This document shows, in pieces, positions 32,370-44,309 of a stretch of 64,000 nucleotides of DNA (the first letter of the stretch is position 1; each line of letters begins with the position of its first letter). The notes beneath the pieces were generated by a model. That model was not told where the DNA came from. It did not search any database and saw only the letters and a program-made list of their open reading frames with translations. The DNA comes from Dicyema japonicum. Taxonomy: Eukaryota > Dicyemida > Rhombozoa > Dicyemidae. Made by a program: the position numbers and the translations under genes. The DNA is taken from assembly GCA_011109175.1 (NCBI GenBank), contig RDEW01000009.1, positions 578,875-642,874 of the forward strand. Reading direction: 5' to 3'.

Positions 32370-32500
32370 ATCAATATACGCAAACCGATGACTTTATAAT
32401 TGGAAGTCGTGTTCCATACAGGAAGCAACGATAAAACCGTGGGGTTTTCTTGCGAAACTTGAGACCTGATTGGAATCGAACCGACTGTCAATCTCTATCG
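32370..32500 (+). mobile_element. older Jockey-like RT fragment, 3' continuation
   Basis: Directly after the LINE-A target duplication the sequence reads a decayed motif C (IYAN-DDFIIGSRVPYRKQ in two frames). It completes the RT fragment that ended at 29492. Confidence 0.6.
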
Positions 32501-33339
32501 AGAAATCTTCCTATAAGATTTTCTTTAAGAGTGAGATTCTAAACCTCTAATTTTCCGACAGGTCTTCTAAGTGAAATGCTACAACCTCTGAGAGGATCAT
32601 TAAAGGACTTAAACGAAAGGTCGTTTCATATATGAAAGAAACCGGTGATTAAAAAGAAAGTATCCACGACTCTGTAAAATCTCCTGAAAAGGAACGGTTT
32701 AATTTCCGGTCTATGGTGGGCACACTGTAGACAAATTGCTTCCATTAAAAAGTACCAAAATCACATAATAAGTCGGATGACATCCTTCTTCATGTTCTTT
32801 AAGTCAAATAAATATGGGCAGTTCTGTGTGGATTTTACGATTGACTGCCTTTGATCTTTTTAGATGTTTCCTTTCACAAATAGGATCCAGAATTTCCCGG
32901 TTGAAATAAGATTGTAGTCTCAGTTGAATGGAAATAAATTATTTGTTGGCTGAAAGTATAACTGAGTAAAGAAAAGTTATAGACTCAATTGAGATGTTAA
33001 AATCGTCTTATCTTGCTTTCCTGTGGTTTAGTAATAAGCAATACGGGAAATTAGGAGTAGGGAAGGGACCAGAATCTGGATTTTTGTATCAATGCAATAC
33101 AAAACTCAACCATTCAAAGATCGTCCAGGACAACTGGGGAATGATTCTTAACCATCCACGGAAGCAAGGGTTATTAGACGTGAAGTAGCCCTAGGTTAAG
33201 TTATTAAGTAGCCATCCATGCACATGTTCGCCTAAACAGTAAACAACTAATTGTGACAAACTTAATATTCACTAAAATTTTGCATTTAAATTAAAAAAAA
33301 AATTAATTTAAATTCAAAAATTATAAAAGCATTCATGAT
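32501..33339. other. no gene recognised
   Basis: Mostly frame-broken sequence. A 64-codon frame at 32994-33188 (+) resembles nothing known. Poly-A/T-rich near 33240-33320. Confidence 0.3.
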
Positions 33340-34195
33340 GTTTAGGGTTTCGTTATATTTATAATTAGATTACTGTGCAGATTCTTCAAAAGAGACTTGT
33401 CTACACGAGCTACTTGAAAGAAGAGGGATTCAAGAATTTCATCTACCTTAGGAGACCATTGGACAGTTTAAAATTCGATAGTACTTCAAATCATATTTTA
33501 GTATAGAAAACGAAGAATACCTTGATTATTGCAGAAAAGAATGGGAGAAGATGCCACCATATCGACAAAATGTAAAAATATTTGTATAAACCAGATTTAT
33601 GTGGGTGGGGCTCTAACAAGTAAACTGAAATACATTAAATTTACGAAATCCAGCAATGTTGAAAATTCTATCAATAGAATAGCTCGTTTGTTCACTAGTA
33701 ATTGTAGATCAATACTATAAATGGAATATAATTCCAAAATACCCAAGTATATTGTTGATAAAGCGTTTAATATTTCTACGGAATTGCATCGAAGGTGGAC
33801 TGGATGTCAGAAATACTGGAACTATGCTATTTGCTGAGAATTTTTCTAAGGAAAATGTTATTTATGAGCATTATTGAAGGAACTCTTCAAGAATCGGGCT
33901 GAATACATAGAAAATTATCGAAGGGCTGTAGACGTATGGATAGAGAAGAGCATAAGTCAGTCTCATTTTCTGATTGGTTGGATTATTTAATATAAAAGTC
34001 CCTTCGGCTGTTCTAAGTGAGGATGAAGCTATTGACAAGAGGAGACAAATCCTCGATATGATAGTATTCAAATATTACAGACGTCTCTTTAATCCCGCAT
34101 TTTTATGCTATGTGTACTCTCAGACGAAAGCCAAAGAATCGAGTCCGGTTGTAATGTTTGAACATTTTAGGAAGAAATTAATTTTTTTCTAAAAT
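33340..34195 (+). other. unassigned region with several lysine/isoleucine-rich frames, possible multi-exon gene
   Basis: Consecutive plus-strand frames at 33529-33720 and 33974-34192 are separated by short GT...AG-like intervals of the size used by the other genes here. The last frame reads VPSAVLSEDEAIDKRRQILD and FKYYRRLFNPAFLCYVYSQ, which looks like folded-protein sequence. I could not join the exons convincingly or name a family. Confidence 0.25.
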
Positions 34196-34379
34196 CGTGG
34201 AAGTTATTGAGCCGTGAACAAAGGAATGTTGTTATTTATATATATTTTATTAGGCATATTCGAGAATGTCATTTTTCTATAATTATGTCCCTGTCAATAT
34301 TGACTATGATCTTTATTAATAACTTGCATTAATAAACTGTGTTTACGATTATTTTACGTTGTTGATATTATTAATATCC

Positions 34380-34720
34380 AATATCAACGCTTTTTTGATT
34401 TCTCCTTCGATTAGTTGTGAGTTCAATTCCCACACCGCTGCCTACTTGGTCGAAGGATCTATTTCTGTTCTTTTCTTTATTCGATTCCTAATAGGTGTCA
34501 TGGGATTTGCATAACTCGGGAGGTTCCCATTGATGGTCGATATCCATAAGGGATCTTCCTCTTCTCTTACTCCAGCTGGAAGGGTTCACATAAATGGTTG
34601 ATATGGATTGATTTTTGGAAAGGATTCGTCTCACTCCGACCGTGGGAACTGGATATATATCTCAATAAGACGTTAATTAAATTTAACCTTTTCTCAGTGC
34701 ATCGGGGTTATTAAATAAAT
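34380..34720 (+). repeat. SINE-2-type copy, diverged
   Basis: A B-box-like GAGTTCAATTCCCAC lies at 34420-34435. The body follows SINE-2 order (TTCCTAATAGGTGTCATGGG; GGATCTTCCTCTTCTCTTAC; GGGAACTGGATATAT), and the tail TTAATTAAATTTAACC...CGGGGTTATTAAATAAA is of the LINE-C/SINE-2 type. Confidence 0.65.
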
Positions 34721-34794
34721 AATATTTTAAAATTGAGACCAGTCTGCCTTGCGATTAGATGATCGGAAGCCTAACTCAGGTCCACTATGAAATA

Positions 34795-34880
34795 ACACTT
34801 AATGGCAATGGCCTTCTTGGCTGAATGTAACGTCTGATGACATCGGATCTGACAGTCGTGGGTTCGAACCTGAAAGATTT
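34795..34880 (+). repeat. tRNA-derived sequence (SINE head)
   Basis: An A-box-like TTGGCTGAATGTAACG and a B box GGGTTCGAACCTG lie about 35 nt apart, as in tRNA genes. The two ends do not pair into an acceptor stem, so it is better explained as a SINE head than a functional tRNA. Confidence 0.5.
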
Positions 34881-34926
34881 TCAGCAAAAGTCCTTTCTTG
34901 ACAAATCCAATGATGAAGATTGCATT

Positions 34927-37784
34927 ATGGAAGTTCTGCCCTAAGAATGAAGAGATGCCCTCGGCAGTAGGACGTGTAATGAAAATGGAAAAGATGGGCC
35001 GTGGTGGATATAATTTTCTTAATGGACTTTTGAGACATCGGAAACCCTGAAATTTTGAAATAACTGGATATATATCTCAATAGCCATCTGGCTTGATAAT
35101 AACAAACAAAAATTTCTCGAATAGACATTATTTCGTGACATTTAGCAGCATCACTAGTTTTTCTGAAAGTTCCATGGGACCATGTTGTAGTAACTCTGAA
35201 CAAATATAATCGGGGTGCTGGAGAGTTTCTTTATTACTCTGATATCCTCGGTGAAATTTTGACAACCAAAATTGCTCGAGTCAGAAATTTTTTTCAAATG
35301 GAAATTGGATTTGTTGTTTATAGGAACAAAAATATTTATTTACCCCCCAGACAATGAATGAAACTGGTGGCTAACAAGAACGTCCCAGAGATCCAACAGG
35401 TGTATTTGATGCTGCTCATAACTCGAAGGAGGGTTCAGATAAGAGAAGAGGTATTTTGGTCGTCAAGAAGGCAGGATAGGTAAAGTGGAGAGGACGATTA
35501 TAAGATTCTCGTAAATCCATTTGGTGACCACAACCAAGTGGGCATGAACTTCCCGAAGTAGGGAAGCTTTGCTTTCGTCAATATTCGGTGGAAGAGGTCC
35601 AAGAAGCTTGTTGGTAGCAAGGCTTTTGATAGCATTTGTGCAAATTCAGTCATGGATCGTTTGAGATGGGTTTGTCTCTAAAATGGTTCTAAGAATTCTA
35701 ACTTTGTCAGAGGGAGTAAAAATAATTCCCCTTTTGCTTGTGGAGACCCAAAGGAATGACCCGGCGTTTTGAGACTGATCATTGTGAAATGTTCCCTAAT
35801 TGTGAGAATTTTTGAGTCAGTAAGCAGAGTTTTCAGTCAGTTGTAATTTTCGAGGTTTATTATTGATAAACAGGGACTCCATGCAGGACAACACAGTTTA
35901 TCGTTGTTACTATAAAAATTTTTTCTGATAAATTTTTTGTAGATTATCGTCATAATCTCTTTGATCCAGTCAAACGTAGGTGCCACAGCCGGAGTAAGTT
36001 GATCATCAGAGATTTTTCGCATACATATACGAACGAAAGTGCATTTAAATTTGGGGCATAAATAATCAATAGATATATTTATGTAATTATATCCTCTTAT
36101 TCTCAAACCTCCTTAGTTTGGAACTACTACACCGTTCCTTCACTACACACTCCTCCTCACCATCGTCCAGCTACTGTTAACTCACCATCGTCCAGCTACT
36201 GGTTCCATTTTCCCTCTTAGTAACTTTATTGACTCAAAATAAAATTTTTCATTTTTAAAAATCGACACTGGGTTGATAAAACTCTAAGGTATTTTTAAAT
36301 GATAAATTTTACTTATCACTCCGGACAGTATCAACAGCCCGGACCTGACATACAACAAGTTCTGCCTAAGAATGAAGCGATGTCCTCGACAGTAGGACGT
36401 GTAATGAAAATGGAAAAAGATGGGCCGTGGTGGATATAATTTTCTTAATGGACTTTTGAGACATCGGAAACCCTGAAATTTTGAAATAACTGGATATATA
36501 TCTCAATAGCCATCTGGCTTGATAATAAACAACAAAAATTTCTCGAATAGTCATTATTTCGTGACATTTAGCAGCATCACTAGTTTTTCTGAAAGTTCCA
36601 TGGGACCATGTTGTAGTAACTCTGAACAAATATAGTCGGGTGCTGGAGAGTTTCTTTATTACTCTGATATCCTCAGTGAAATTTTGACAACCAAAATTGC
36701 TCGAGTCAGAAATTTTTCAAATAGAAATTGGATTTGTTGTTTATAGGAACAAAAATATTTATTTACCCCCCAGACAATGAATGAAACTGGTGGCTAACAT
36801 GAACGTCCCAGAGATCCAACAGGTGTATTTGATGCTGCTCATAACTCGAAGGAGGGTTTAGATAAGAGAAGAGGTATTTTGGTCGTCAAGAAGGCAGGAT
36901 AGGTAAAGTGGAGAGGACGATTATAAGATTCTCGTAAATCCATTTGGTGACCACAACTAAGTGGACATGAACTTGCCGCAGTAGGGAAGCTTTGCTTTCG
37001 TCAATATTCTAAGGAAAACGTCCAAGAATCTTGTTGGTACCAAGGCTTTTGATAGCATTTGTGAAAATTCAGTCATGGATCGTTTGAGATGGGTTTGTCT
37101 CTAAAATGGTTCTAAGAATTCTAACTTTGTCAGAGGAGTAAAAATAATTCCCCTTTTGCTTGTGGAGACCCAAAGGAATGACCCGGCGTTTTGAGACTGA
37201 TCATTGTGAAATGTTCCCTAACTGTGAGAATTTTTGAGTCAGTAAGCAGAGTTTTCAGTCAGTTGTAATTTTCGAGGTTTATTATTGATAAACAGGGACT
37301 CCATGCAGGACAACACAGTTTATCGTTGTTACTATAAAAATTTTTTCTGATAAATTTTTTGTAGATTATCGTCAAAATCTCTTTGATCCAGTCAAACGTA
37401 GGTGCCACAGCCGGAGTAAGTTGATCATCAGAGATTTTTCGCATACATATACGAACGAAAGTGCATTTAAATTTGAAGCAGAAATAATCAATAGATATAT
37501 TTATGTAATTATATCCTCTTATTCTCAAACCTCCTTCGTTTGGAGCTACTACACAGTTCCTTCACTACACACTCCTCCTCATCATCGTCCAGCTACTGTT
37601 AACTCACCATCGTCCAGCTACTGGTTCCATTTTCTCTCTTAGTAACTTTATTGACTCAAAATAAAATTTTTCATTTTTAAAAAATCGACACTGGGTTGAT
37701 AAAACTCTAAGGTATTTTTAAATGATAAATTTTACTTATCACTCCGGACAGTATCAACAGCCCGGACCTGACATACAACAATTA
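34927..37784. repeat. tandem duplication of a 1.43-kb unit
   Basis: Unit 1 (about 34927-36356) and unit 2 (about 36357-37784) are almost identical in order and sequence, with scattered substitutions and 1-nt indels. Both end with CGGACAGTATCAACAGCCCG. Each unit contains a decayed plus-strand LINE-E RT (VGSKAFDSIC; VRGSKNNSPFACGDP) and two minus-strand frames (87-92 and 89 codons) preserved in both units. The duplication is recent. Confidence 0.9.
35570..35790 (+). mobile_element. decayed LINE-E RT inside the duplicated unit
   Basis: VGSKAFDSIC matches motif A (MSKAFDSIN), and VRGSKNNSPFACGDPKE matches VRVGSKESRPFSINVGTPQGD of the 7.0-kb copy with a decayed motif B. The same stretch recurs about 1430 bp downstream in unit 2. 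Confidence 0.5.
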
Positions 37785-38115
37785 ATAAATCGGAAAGGTA
37801 AAAAATGACCCTTAACCATTGAGCCAATTGGCTAATAATAAGCCATCATTATAATATACAAACAAAAATTAAAAATTAAATTATCAATTAGCCATTAATT
37901 ATTTTTGAATGTGATAATTATATCGTTTTTGATGATTACTAATAATGCCACGTGGCTCACCGATGTGGTTGCATTGCACAATTTATGTGAAAAAGAGCCG
38001 CAAAATCCCTATCCCTTTTTCATTGAGACGTGGATGGTGTTGTGCATTTTTGATGATTAGTGCATAGATACCCTGCAAGCGTAGTCATGGAAGACTACTT
38101 TGGTTTGGATTTTCC
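37785..38115. other. no gene; possible LINE 5'-end relic
   Basis: AT-rich, then at about 37945 GCCACGTGGCTCACCGATG resembles the LINE-A/B 5' end (CATGTGGCTCGCCG). There is no downstream 2A or endonuclease. Confidence 0.3.
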
Positions 38116-38119
38116 AGGT

Positions 38120-38260
38120 TTTCATGTTCGATCAAGACAATCTTATTGGCCGCCCTGGATGAATACCTTAAAGAAACTGGAAAACGCCTCAAAGATGGGA
38201 AGGACCTTGACAGGCTACGAGACATAGCACTGAACTGTAAAAAGTGGAAGAGGTAGAATG
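38120..38260 (+). mobile_element. LINE-E extreme C-terminus
   Basis: Reads AALDEYLKETGKRLKDGKDL, then DRLRDIALNCKKWKR-stop. This matches the final 'LNxDLxxIGxKLKxxKDLEDLR...W' of LINE-E (58.05 and 27.5 kb). Confidence 0.6.
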
Positions 38261-38364
38261 AAAATTTTCATATATTCAGATAATGGAAGGGAAACCGAGT
38301 TGAAGGTAAATAGTTTTCTAAAATTGGTCAGAAAAAATATTTGATTTTTAAGGCTTTCAAGACT

Positions 38365-38490
38365 TTAACTCTGCTGCTGTCCATTCGCTTGAAGGTTCCA
38401 CGCATCTACGATGCTTTGGGTTTTACAAGTGATAGTGTCTCATCACTCCGGAACTGGATTGTCTTTTGGGACTCGCACACAATCAAAAAG
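38365..38490 (+). repeat. SINE-1 core fragment
   Basis: Contains GCTGCTGTCCATTCGC, AGGTTCCACGCATCTACGAT and GGAACTGGATTGTC in SINE-1 order, then stops before the tail. Confidence 0.75.
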
Positions 38491-38589
38491 AAAAGAACTA
38501 GTCGAGAACATTTTCAATGTCTTGGGTATACTTTGGATTAATTAACATTACTCTTCTTTTTTTTAATTTAAAAACATTTATTTATAACA

Positions 38590-40640
38590 ATAAAATCGTT
38601 CTAAAGTCCAGCGGATATGATCGAGTGGCTGTTACCTCTGACTACTGCCAGGGATATCCTTTGGAAAAGCCACTCGGTTTCCCGACGCTCCCTCGAGGCT
38701 TTGGTCAATAGACACCCAAGTGCTCTAAGGAAAGAGACCGTCTTGGGGCCAAAGACTCCGCTCGTCTCGACGACCACTGGCTGTACATGGAAACGGTTTA
38801 GGAGGCTGCTGTATTTCTTTATTTTTGAGTTTTCATATAAACGGGCGGCCTCTCCCGCTTTCATTGCCGACCTCAAAAGTTTCGACTGGGAAAAGCTGTC
38901 AGTACAGGCAGCATCCCAAATTAAGCATTTGCCCCGAGAGAAGGGGAAGACAGTAATTCCATCGGGTCGCTTCCCATCATCCCTACTCAAGCCCGTTGGC
39001 TCTAGAATGGATGGGTATCCCGCCAACTCGAGGGCGCGCTTCACCACTTCATTTATAGCCTTGTGTCTAGCGAATCGACCTGCGCTTTTTCGACAAGAAA
39101 GGGCATGATGTCCATAGCAGTCGACCTTCCGGCCGCATCGGCACTCATGGGGTTGACAAACTTTCAATCCAAGTCTGATGGAGACTCCGGTGCGGACCGT
39201 TTCATCGTCTAGGTGAGTTCCCACTTTCCAATGGGTAGGGCATTGATCCAAGCCCCGCTCCACTCGCATCTTGCAGTTAAAAGACAGGCTCGTCGGTGTT
39301 GGTTAGATATTTTCAAAAGCCTCTCGTATTTATCCTCGCAAACAGACTCATAAAGGTCTCTCTGCCCGAGTTGTTTGACTTTAGGGTGTACCAAATCTTC
39401 GATCTTTGACGACTCTGATGGGAGCTGGAGAATCATCATGATCAAATTCTGATTGGAGTCCAATGAGGATTGATATGCCGGGTGTGCTAAATCAGATGGT
39501 GAGAGAATTCCGAGTCCACCAAAGCGAACGGGCAAGGTTGCTTGTTCCCATCCTTGTTCGTCGAATTCGACATTAGTAATACGTTCGGTCGTAGACCGGA
39601 ATAGGGAGTCAATCGCCCCGAGTTGTTGCATTTTCAGGTAACATGGAGCTCCTCGAAGGACGTAATTTAATTTCTGCGTGGATAAAGCGTTTTTCATGAG
39701 AAAAAGAGAGGTATGTGCATCCAGCATCCCAAGGCGTAAAAAAGTTTTTCTTAGTTGCTGTTCTTTAGCCAACAGAGTGTCGTTAATTCCAGTTTCAGCC
39801 AGAGGGCATCCAAGTATTTCCAAATGATCCGGCTCGATTTCCGATATTTTAGGAATAATCCCCCGAAACATTAATAGGATCCGATTCCATTCATATCGGG
39901 AGAATCCATAATTAACAATTTCGCATTTGGATGCGTTTAGCTTTAAACCAAGCGTATCCAATTGGGTTAGTAATCTCTGTAGACAGTCATATACATTGTT
40001 AGGATGACCTCCCAGGGTGCAATCATCCAAATACCACACGTTCAGCGGAGTAGTAAGGCATCTCATGACACGGTCGACACCGAGGCAGAGCAATGCCGGT
40101 CCTAGTGGGTCTCCTTGCTGAACCCCACACGACGAGGGAATGAAGTATTTCCCATGTACAAGACTGGACGGTTTTCCATACGAACAATGAACATAATTAT
40201 ATATAGACGGGTAATGGGTAAGACAATCTTCCAAAATTACATCGCGCCGTATGGTATTGAAGGCGTTTTTTATGTCAATCTTGAGGACTACACAAGGCAT
40301 GTTCGTTCTGTTTCCAGTAAACATCCGAACGGCATGAACCGCCGCCTCACATCCACCAGGAGTACCGACCCCTACTTGGGTTGGTCGCAGTTGTTTGACG
40401 AGCATCGGAAGGATTGCTCTGCTAGCAAGTTTAGAAGCCAGTCTACAAAAAACAAACCCAACAGCAATAGGACGAATTCCTCCTCCACTCTTATTTCTTA
40501 AAATAAAGTGCGAGTTCCCCCTAAGGTGAGGTTTAAGTAATAGAAACATTACCTACTCTTGCCGGAAGGACTGTTTTTCAGGACTTTAGGATCCCTATGA
40601 TTTACTTCAGTTTCATCAAATGTAGGCCGTGTTAATCCAT
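38590..40640 (-). mobile_element. RLE-1 (R2-like) element, best-preserved copy
   Basis: Two long overlapping minus-strand frames, 39209-40549 (446 codons) and 38601-39269 (222 codons), form one protein apart from a single 1-nt slip near 39225-39235. Order: GGGIRPIAVGFVFCRLASKL, TQVGVGTPGGCEAAVHAVRM, KIDIKNAFNTIRRDVILEDC (motif A), SSCGVQQGDPLGPALLCLGV (motif B), NVWYLDDCTLGG (motif C, YLDD), thumb with GGLGILSPSDLAHPA, then CRCGRKVDCYGHHALSC with RHKAINEVVKR, and the endonuclease GKRPDGITVFPFSRG followed by WD. The K/R-PD...D layout marks a restriction-like endonuclease as in R2/NeSL/Hero types. The 5' end is truncated near 40640. Conservation of both frames suggests recent insertion. Confidence 0.9.
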
Positions 40641-40679
40641 ACATAAGCTATATATAACTAAAAAAATTAAGTAACTCAA

Positions 40680-43045
40680 AAAAAATATATGGCTCCCATG
40701 CGGCGTGGTGGCATTTGAAAGAAAAGAGTTACACTTTTTTATCCTTCTGAGATGGACAAGGAAGGTCTATGCCGATGTGGAGATGTCTAACCAAACCCTT
40801 TAGAATAGTTCAACTGAATTCAAATGGAATCAAGAGTCAAATACTTGAACTTTGGACTTATGTGGAGAAATACCACATCGACATATTACTACTTCAAGAG
40901 TCCAAAGTTTCCGGCAGCAATGCAACTCCAAGATTCCCAGGATTCATGGTCATTTGTCGCGACAGCCGTGGGTAACTTGATGGAAGTCTTCTTATTGTCA
41001 TTTGTAACGGAATTCCATACGAGGTTATCACTGACTGTCTATTTTATGCTCCATGACTGTGGAAATCTCGAACTTGTGGCAACCAAAATCAGATTCCTCA
41101 GACTTTCTCTAACATTAGTAAACGCATATCTCCCGTCTTTAATTTCCTGCCCCTCCAGTGCTCCCAGATTACCTCACTGAAGGATGCAATTATCTGTGGT
41201 GACCTCAATGCGAAGCATCCATTATGACTAACAGGACAAGCCTATGACAAAAGGGGGAAGATGTTAATTGAGGACCTTCACAGTCTCTTCATTCTCAACA
41301 ATCCACATTTCCATACAAGAACACCTACTCGACGAAATAATAAACCCTCTTCCATCGACATCTCACAGTCATCTCCATCCCCGGTCCCTTTTATTAACTG
41401 GTCCGTAAAATATGACACCAGGAGCGACCACAATCCAATATTTTAAAAGTCAAAACGAGAAGACGGATGAAAGGACAGTGTCGAAGATAATTAATTACAT
41501 CCTTGGGAACTGGAGAGATTCAAAGACTATGTCAAAAACGCAGTTGGTCTTTTTCAGTTTCACTACAACCTCAGTTGAAAAATGGTTAGATGGTTCAAAT
41601 TATTCTCCCCAGGTAAGGAAGTTATTCATCCAGATGGGCCGACGTTTTTCCTCATCAAGAAGATATGATACTCGGAAAAAAGCTCCTGATCAAAGAACGA
41701 AACATTTTGAAGAAGAACCATTTCAAAAATGAAGACATTGTCAGAATACATTCGCTAAACAGAGAAATAGACAAACAAATCAAGGACACGAGCACAAAAA
41801 GGCGGACGAAGATATCACGAGATCTCTCTGTAAACCCTTATGTTATACGGGTCTGGAATACGATCAAATCAATCAAAAACTCCACTGCACAACATCAAAA
41901 ATCCATGTTAATCCCAACACTCTAATTAACTATTATACTTCAGTCTCGCACAAAGATTTCTTCTTTTTACTTGAAGAGGATAAGACCAGAAACCTCCACA
42001 GACTGGATCTTAGTCTCCGGAGCGAATGTTTGTCGGATAATATTCAGAAAGCGGAAATTAGGAGCCAGATTCCATCTCCACTATGCAGCTGGGGGGGATC
42101 TGGGTCCTCTGGCGCTGGAAATGCTAGCTCCAATATTCAATACGTCGATAAATACAAACTGTAGCCAGGAAGTTTGGAAGAGGTCTCACATAATACCAGT
42201 TCGTAAAGCAGGCAAACCCGTAGACCGACATCAATCCTATCCGCGTTTTCAAGAATTCTCGAAAGGATGGTCCTCGATTGTATTCATTACAATGTCTGCC
42301 TTTCAACATGGGTTCAGAGCAAACCATTCAACTTCGACTCATTTGACGACCTTATCCAAATTTATTTCTGAAGGATTCAAAACGCCGAAGCAAAATTTAA
42401 GGACTGTTCTTGTTTTTCTGGACATTGCCAAAGCATTTAATTCAGTCTCAAAAGTCCCTAACGAAAAGGACATTTGAGACGGATATCCACCCTAACCTGA
42501 AATGGCTCTAACTATAGGCGTGGGCAGGTAATCTGCAACAATGTGAAATCGAAGACACGCTTTCTCTCAAATGGGGTTCCCCTGTTACTGTCATCAACAC
42601 TATTCAACTTATATACACGATATAGCCGGGTGGCATAGTGGTTAGATGTCGGGCTTAAGTGGCTTAGGCTACGGGTTCGAATCTCGCTGCTGTTCGTTCA
42701 CCTGGTGGAAGGTTCCACGCATCTACGATGCAGAAAGGGTTTGACGAGTGACGCCGTCATCAGTGGATACTCACTGCGGAACTGGATGTCTAGAAAGGAC
42801 ACTCACACAAGAAAAAGAAAAAAAAGAAGTGAAGATCATTCCTTGGTTCTACGATTAGTTAAAATTAACTGTTCTTTACTTAAATAAAGTGTGTGTCCTG
42901 CCTATGCGGAGCTATAAATACTATGGCTCTCGTGAAAAGGCTATTATTATTATTTATTATACACGACATGCTGCAGCCAATAGGCGATAACTGTCTCCTA
43001 CTACCGCAGGCAGACAACATTGTCATTGGTGGAAGGGACAGGTAC
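40680..43045 (+). mobile_element. LINE-A copy 3, interrupted by SINE-1
   Basis: Starts near 40688 (MAPMRRGG), decayed 2A at 40776-40802 (CGDV-stop-PNP), endonuclease (VQLNSNGIKSQILELW; DILLLQESKV), RT fingers and motif A (LDIAKAFNSVSKVPN). It is split by SINE-1 at 42624-42957, then resumes YIHDMLQPIGDNCLLL and ADNIVIGGRDRYYE (motif C) up to about 43045, where an RLE-1 fragment begins. Heavily frameshifted. Confidence 0.85.
42612..42969 (+). repeat. SINE-1 full copy inside LINE-A
   Basis: The body is 42624-42957 (334 bp) with TATACACGA(T/C)AT at 42612-42623 and 42958-42969 (one mismatch in 12). The head TGGCATAGTGGTTAGATG and GGGTTCGAATCTCGC are the A and B boxes. The core and tail are almost identical to the copy at 24338. 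Confidence 0.92.
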
Positions 43046-44000
43046 TATGAGAAACCAGAGTCTCACATGCGTCGTGGCTTTTGAGTGTAGCCAGACGTCC
43101 CAGCTTTTTGAGGAACTGAGGTTGTCTCAACTACGATGGGCCGAAGCGTCAACTTGTCTAATAGCACCAAGTATTTGTTTCCTTAGATTTCATAGCTTTT
43201 TCCGCGAAATATAGCGTGTCTACCCCGTCCCGATAATGTTGGAGGGACAACGGGGGTCAATGCACGAGACATCCATACCAATGGCTTCCCCTCTTTGAAC
43301 AGAAAAATCGCAATTCCGTCCGACCGTTTTTTGTCTCCTCTGTCAGGTCGACTGATTCAAATATGGATCAGCAAATTCCAGAACTCGCTTCACAATTCCG
43401 TTTATTGCCTTATGTCCTGGGAATCTTCCTGCGCTTTTTCAGCAAGAAAGGGCATGATGAACATAAAAAATCGACGGTACCATCGCACCTGCACTTGTGA
43501 GTCTGGCAAATCTCCAGTCCAAGTCTGATAGAGATACTGGTGCGGACGGAATCTTCATCAAGGTAGGTCCAGGCACTTCCGATCGGGAAGGAATTGATCC
43601 AAGCGTCACTGCAATCGCATCTTCCAGTGACCAGACATGTAGTTTGATCGATTCAGAAGTCTCTCATATTTATTTACCCAAATGGACCTGTAGAGGTCTC
43701 TCTGCTCAGGTGATTTGACTTCCAGGTGCTCTATATCTCTGACGATTATGTTGGAAGTTGAAGAATAATCTTGATCAACAGCTGACTAGAGTTCAATGAG
43801 GATAGATATGCAGGGCGCGCTAAATCCGTGGGAAAGTGGATTCCCAGTCCGCCAAAGCGACCGGATAAGGTTACTTGGTCGTTAAATATAACGTTCGTAA
43901 AACGTTCGGTAATAGTCCAGAAGAGACATTCGATTGTTCTGAGTTGTTTTATTTTCAGGTGACAAGATGCCCCTCCCCGAAGACTCAAAGTTCTAAACGA
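43046..44000 (-). mobile_element. RLE-1 3' half
   Basis: Minus strand: FWTITERFTNVIFNDQVTL, GGLGIHFPTDLARPAYLSSL, DSVRTSISIRLGLEICQTHK, HALSC-type patch, SAGRFPGHKAINGIVKRVLE, then a decayed endonuclease, ending FLKKLGRLATLKSHDACET near 43060-43110. Many stops. Confidence 0.75.
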
Positions 44001-44309
44001 AGGAAATGTTGGATATCCGTAAAACCTGGTTCCAATCCCGTCGAGCCCTAAAATAAAGAACTTGTAGGATCATCTATAAAAAAACTGAATGCATGGGGCC
44101 ATACTTGAAATGATTCTATGTATGCTGCTAAAAAATTTATTATCGAAGAAGAACTATCAAGGTTAACTATTTTCACGTGTCTTTGCTTCCGTCCTTAGCA
44201 AAAAATTTGTCGAACTCTTTACTATTATCCACTTGCACTGTAAGTTGCAGAGGAGGATTCGTACGACGTGAGTCAAGAGACAAGCTATCAAGAATTGTAT
44301 GTTGTTAAT
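44001..44309. other. no gene recognised
   Basis: Spacer between RLE-1 and LINE-C remnants with a 60-codon minus frame (44163-44345) that runs into the LINE-C tail. Nothing recognisable. Confidence 0.3.

Noticed and set aside
34795-34880. functional tRNA gene
   Set aside because: A and B boxes are present, but the 5' and 3' ends do not form an acceptor stem; a SINE head explains it better.
38617-39108. 163-codon plus-strand frame
   Set aside because: Antisense to the conserved RLE-1 endonuclease frame at 38601-39269.
40115-40501. 128-codon plus-strand frame
   Set aside because: Antisense to the conserved RLE-1 RT frame with all catalytic motifs.
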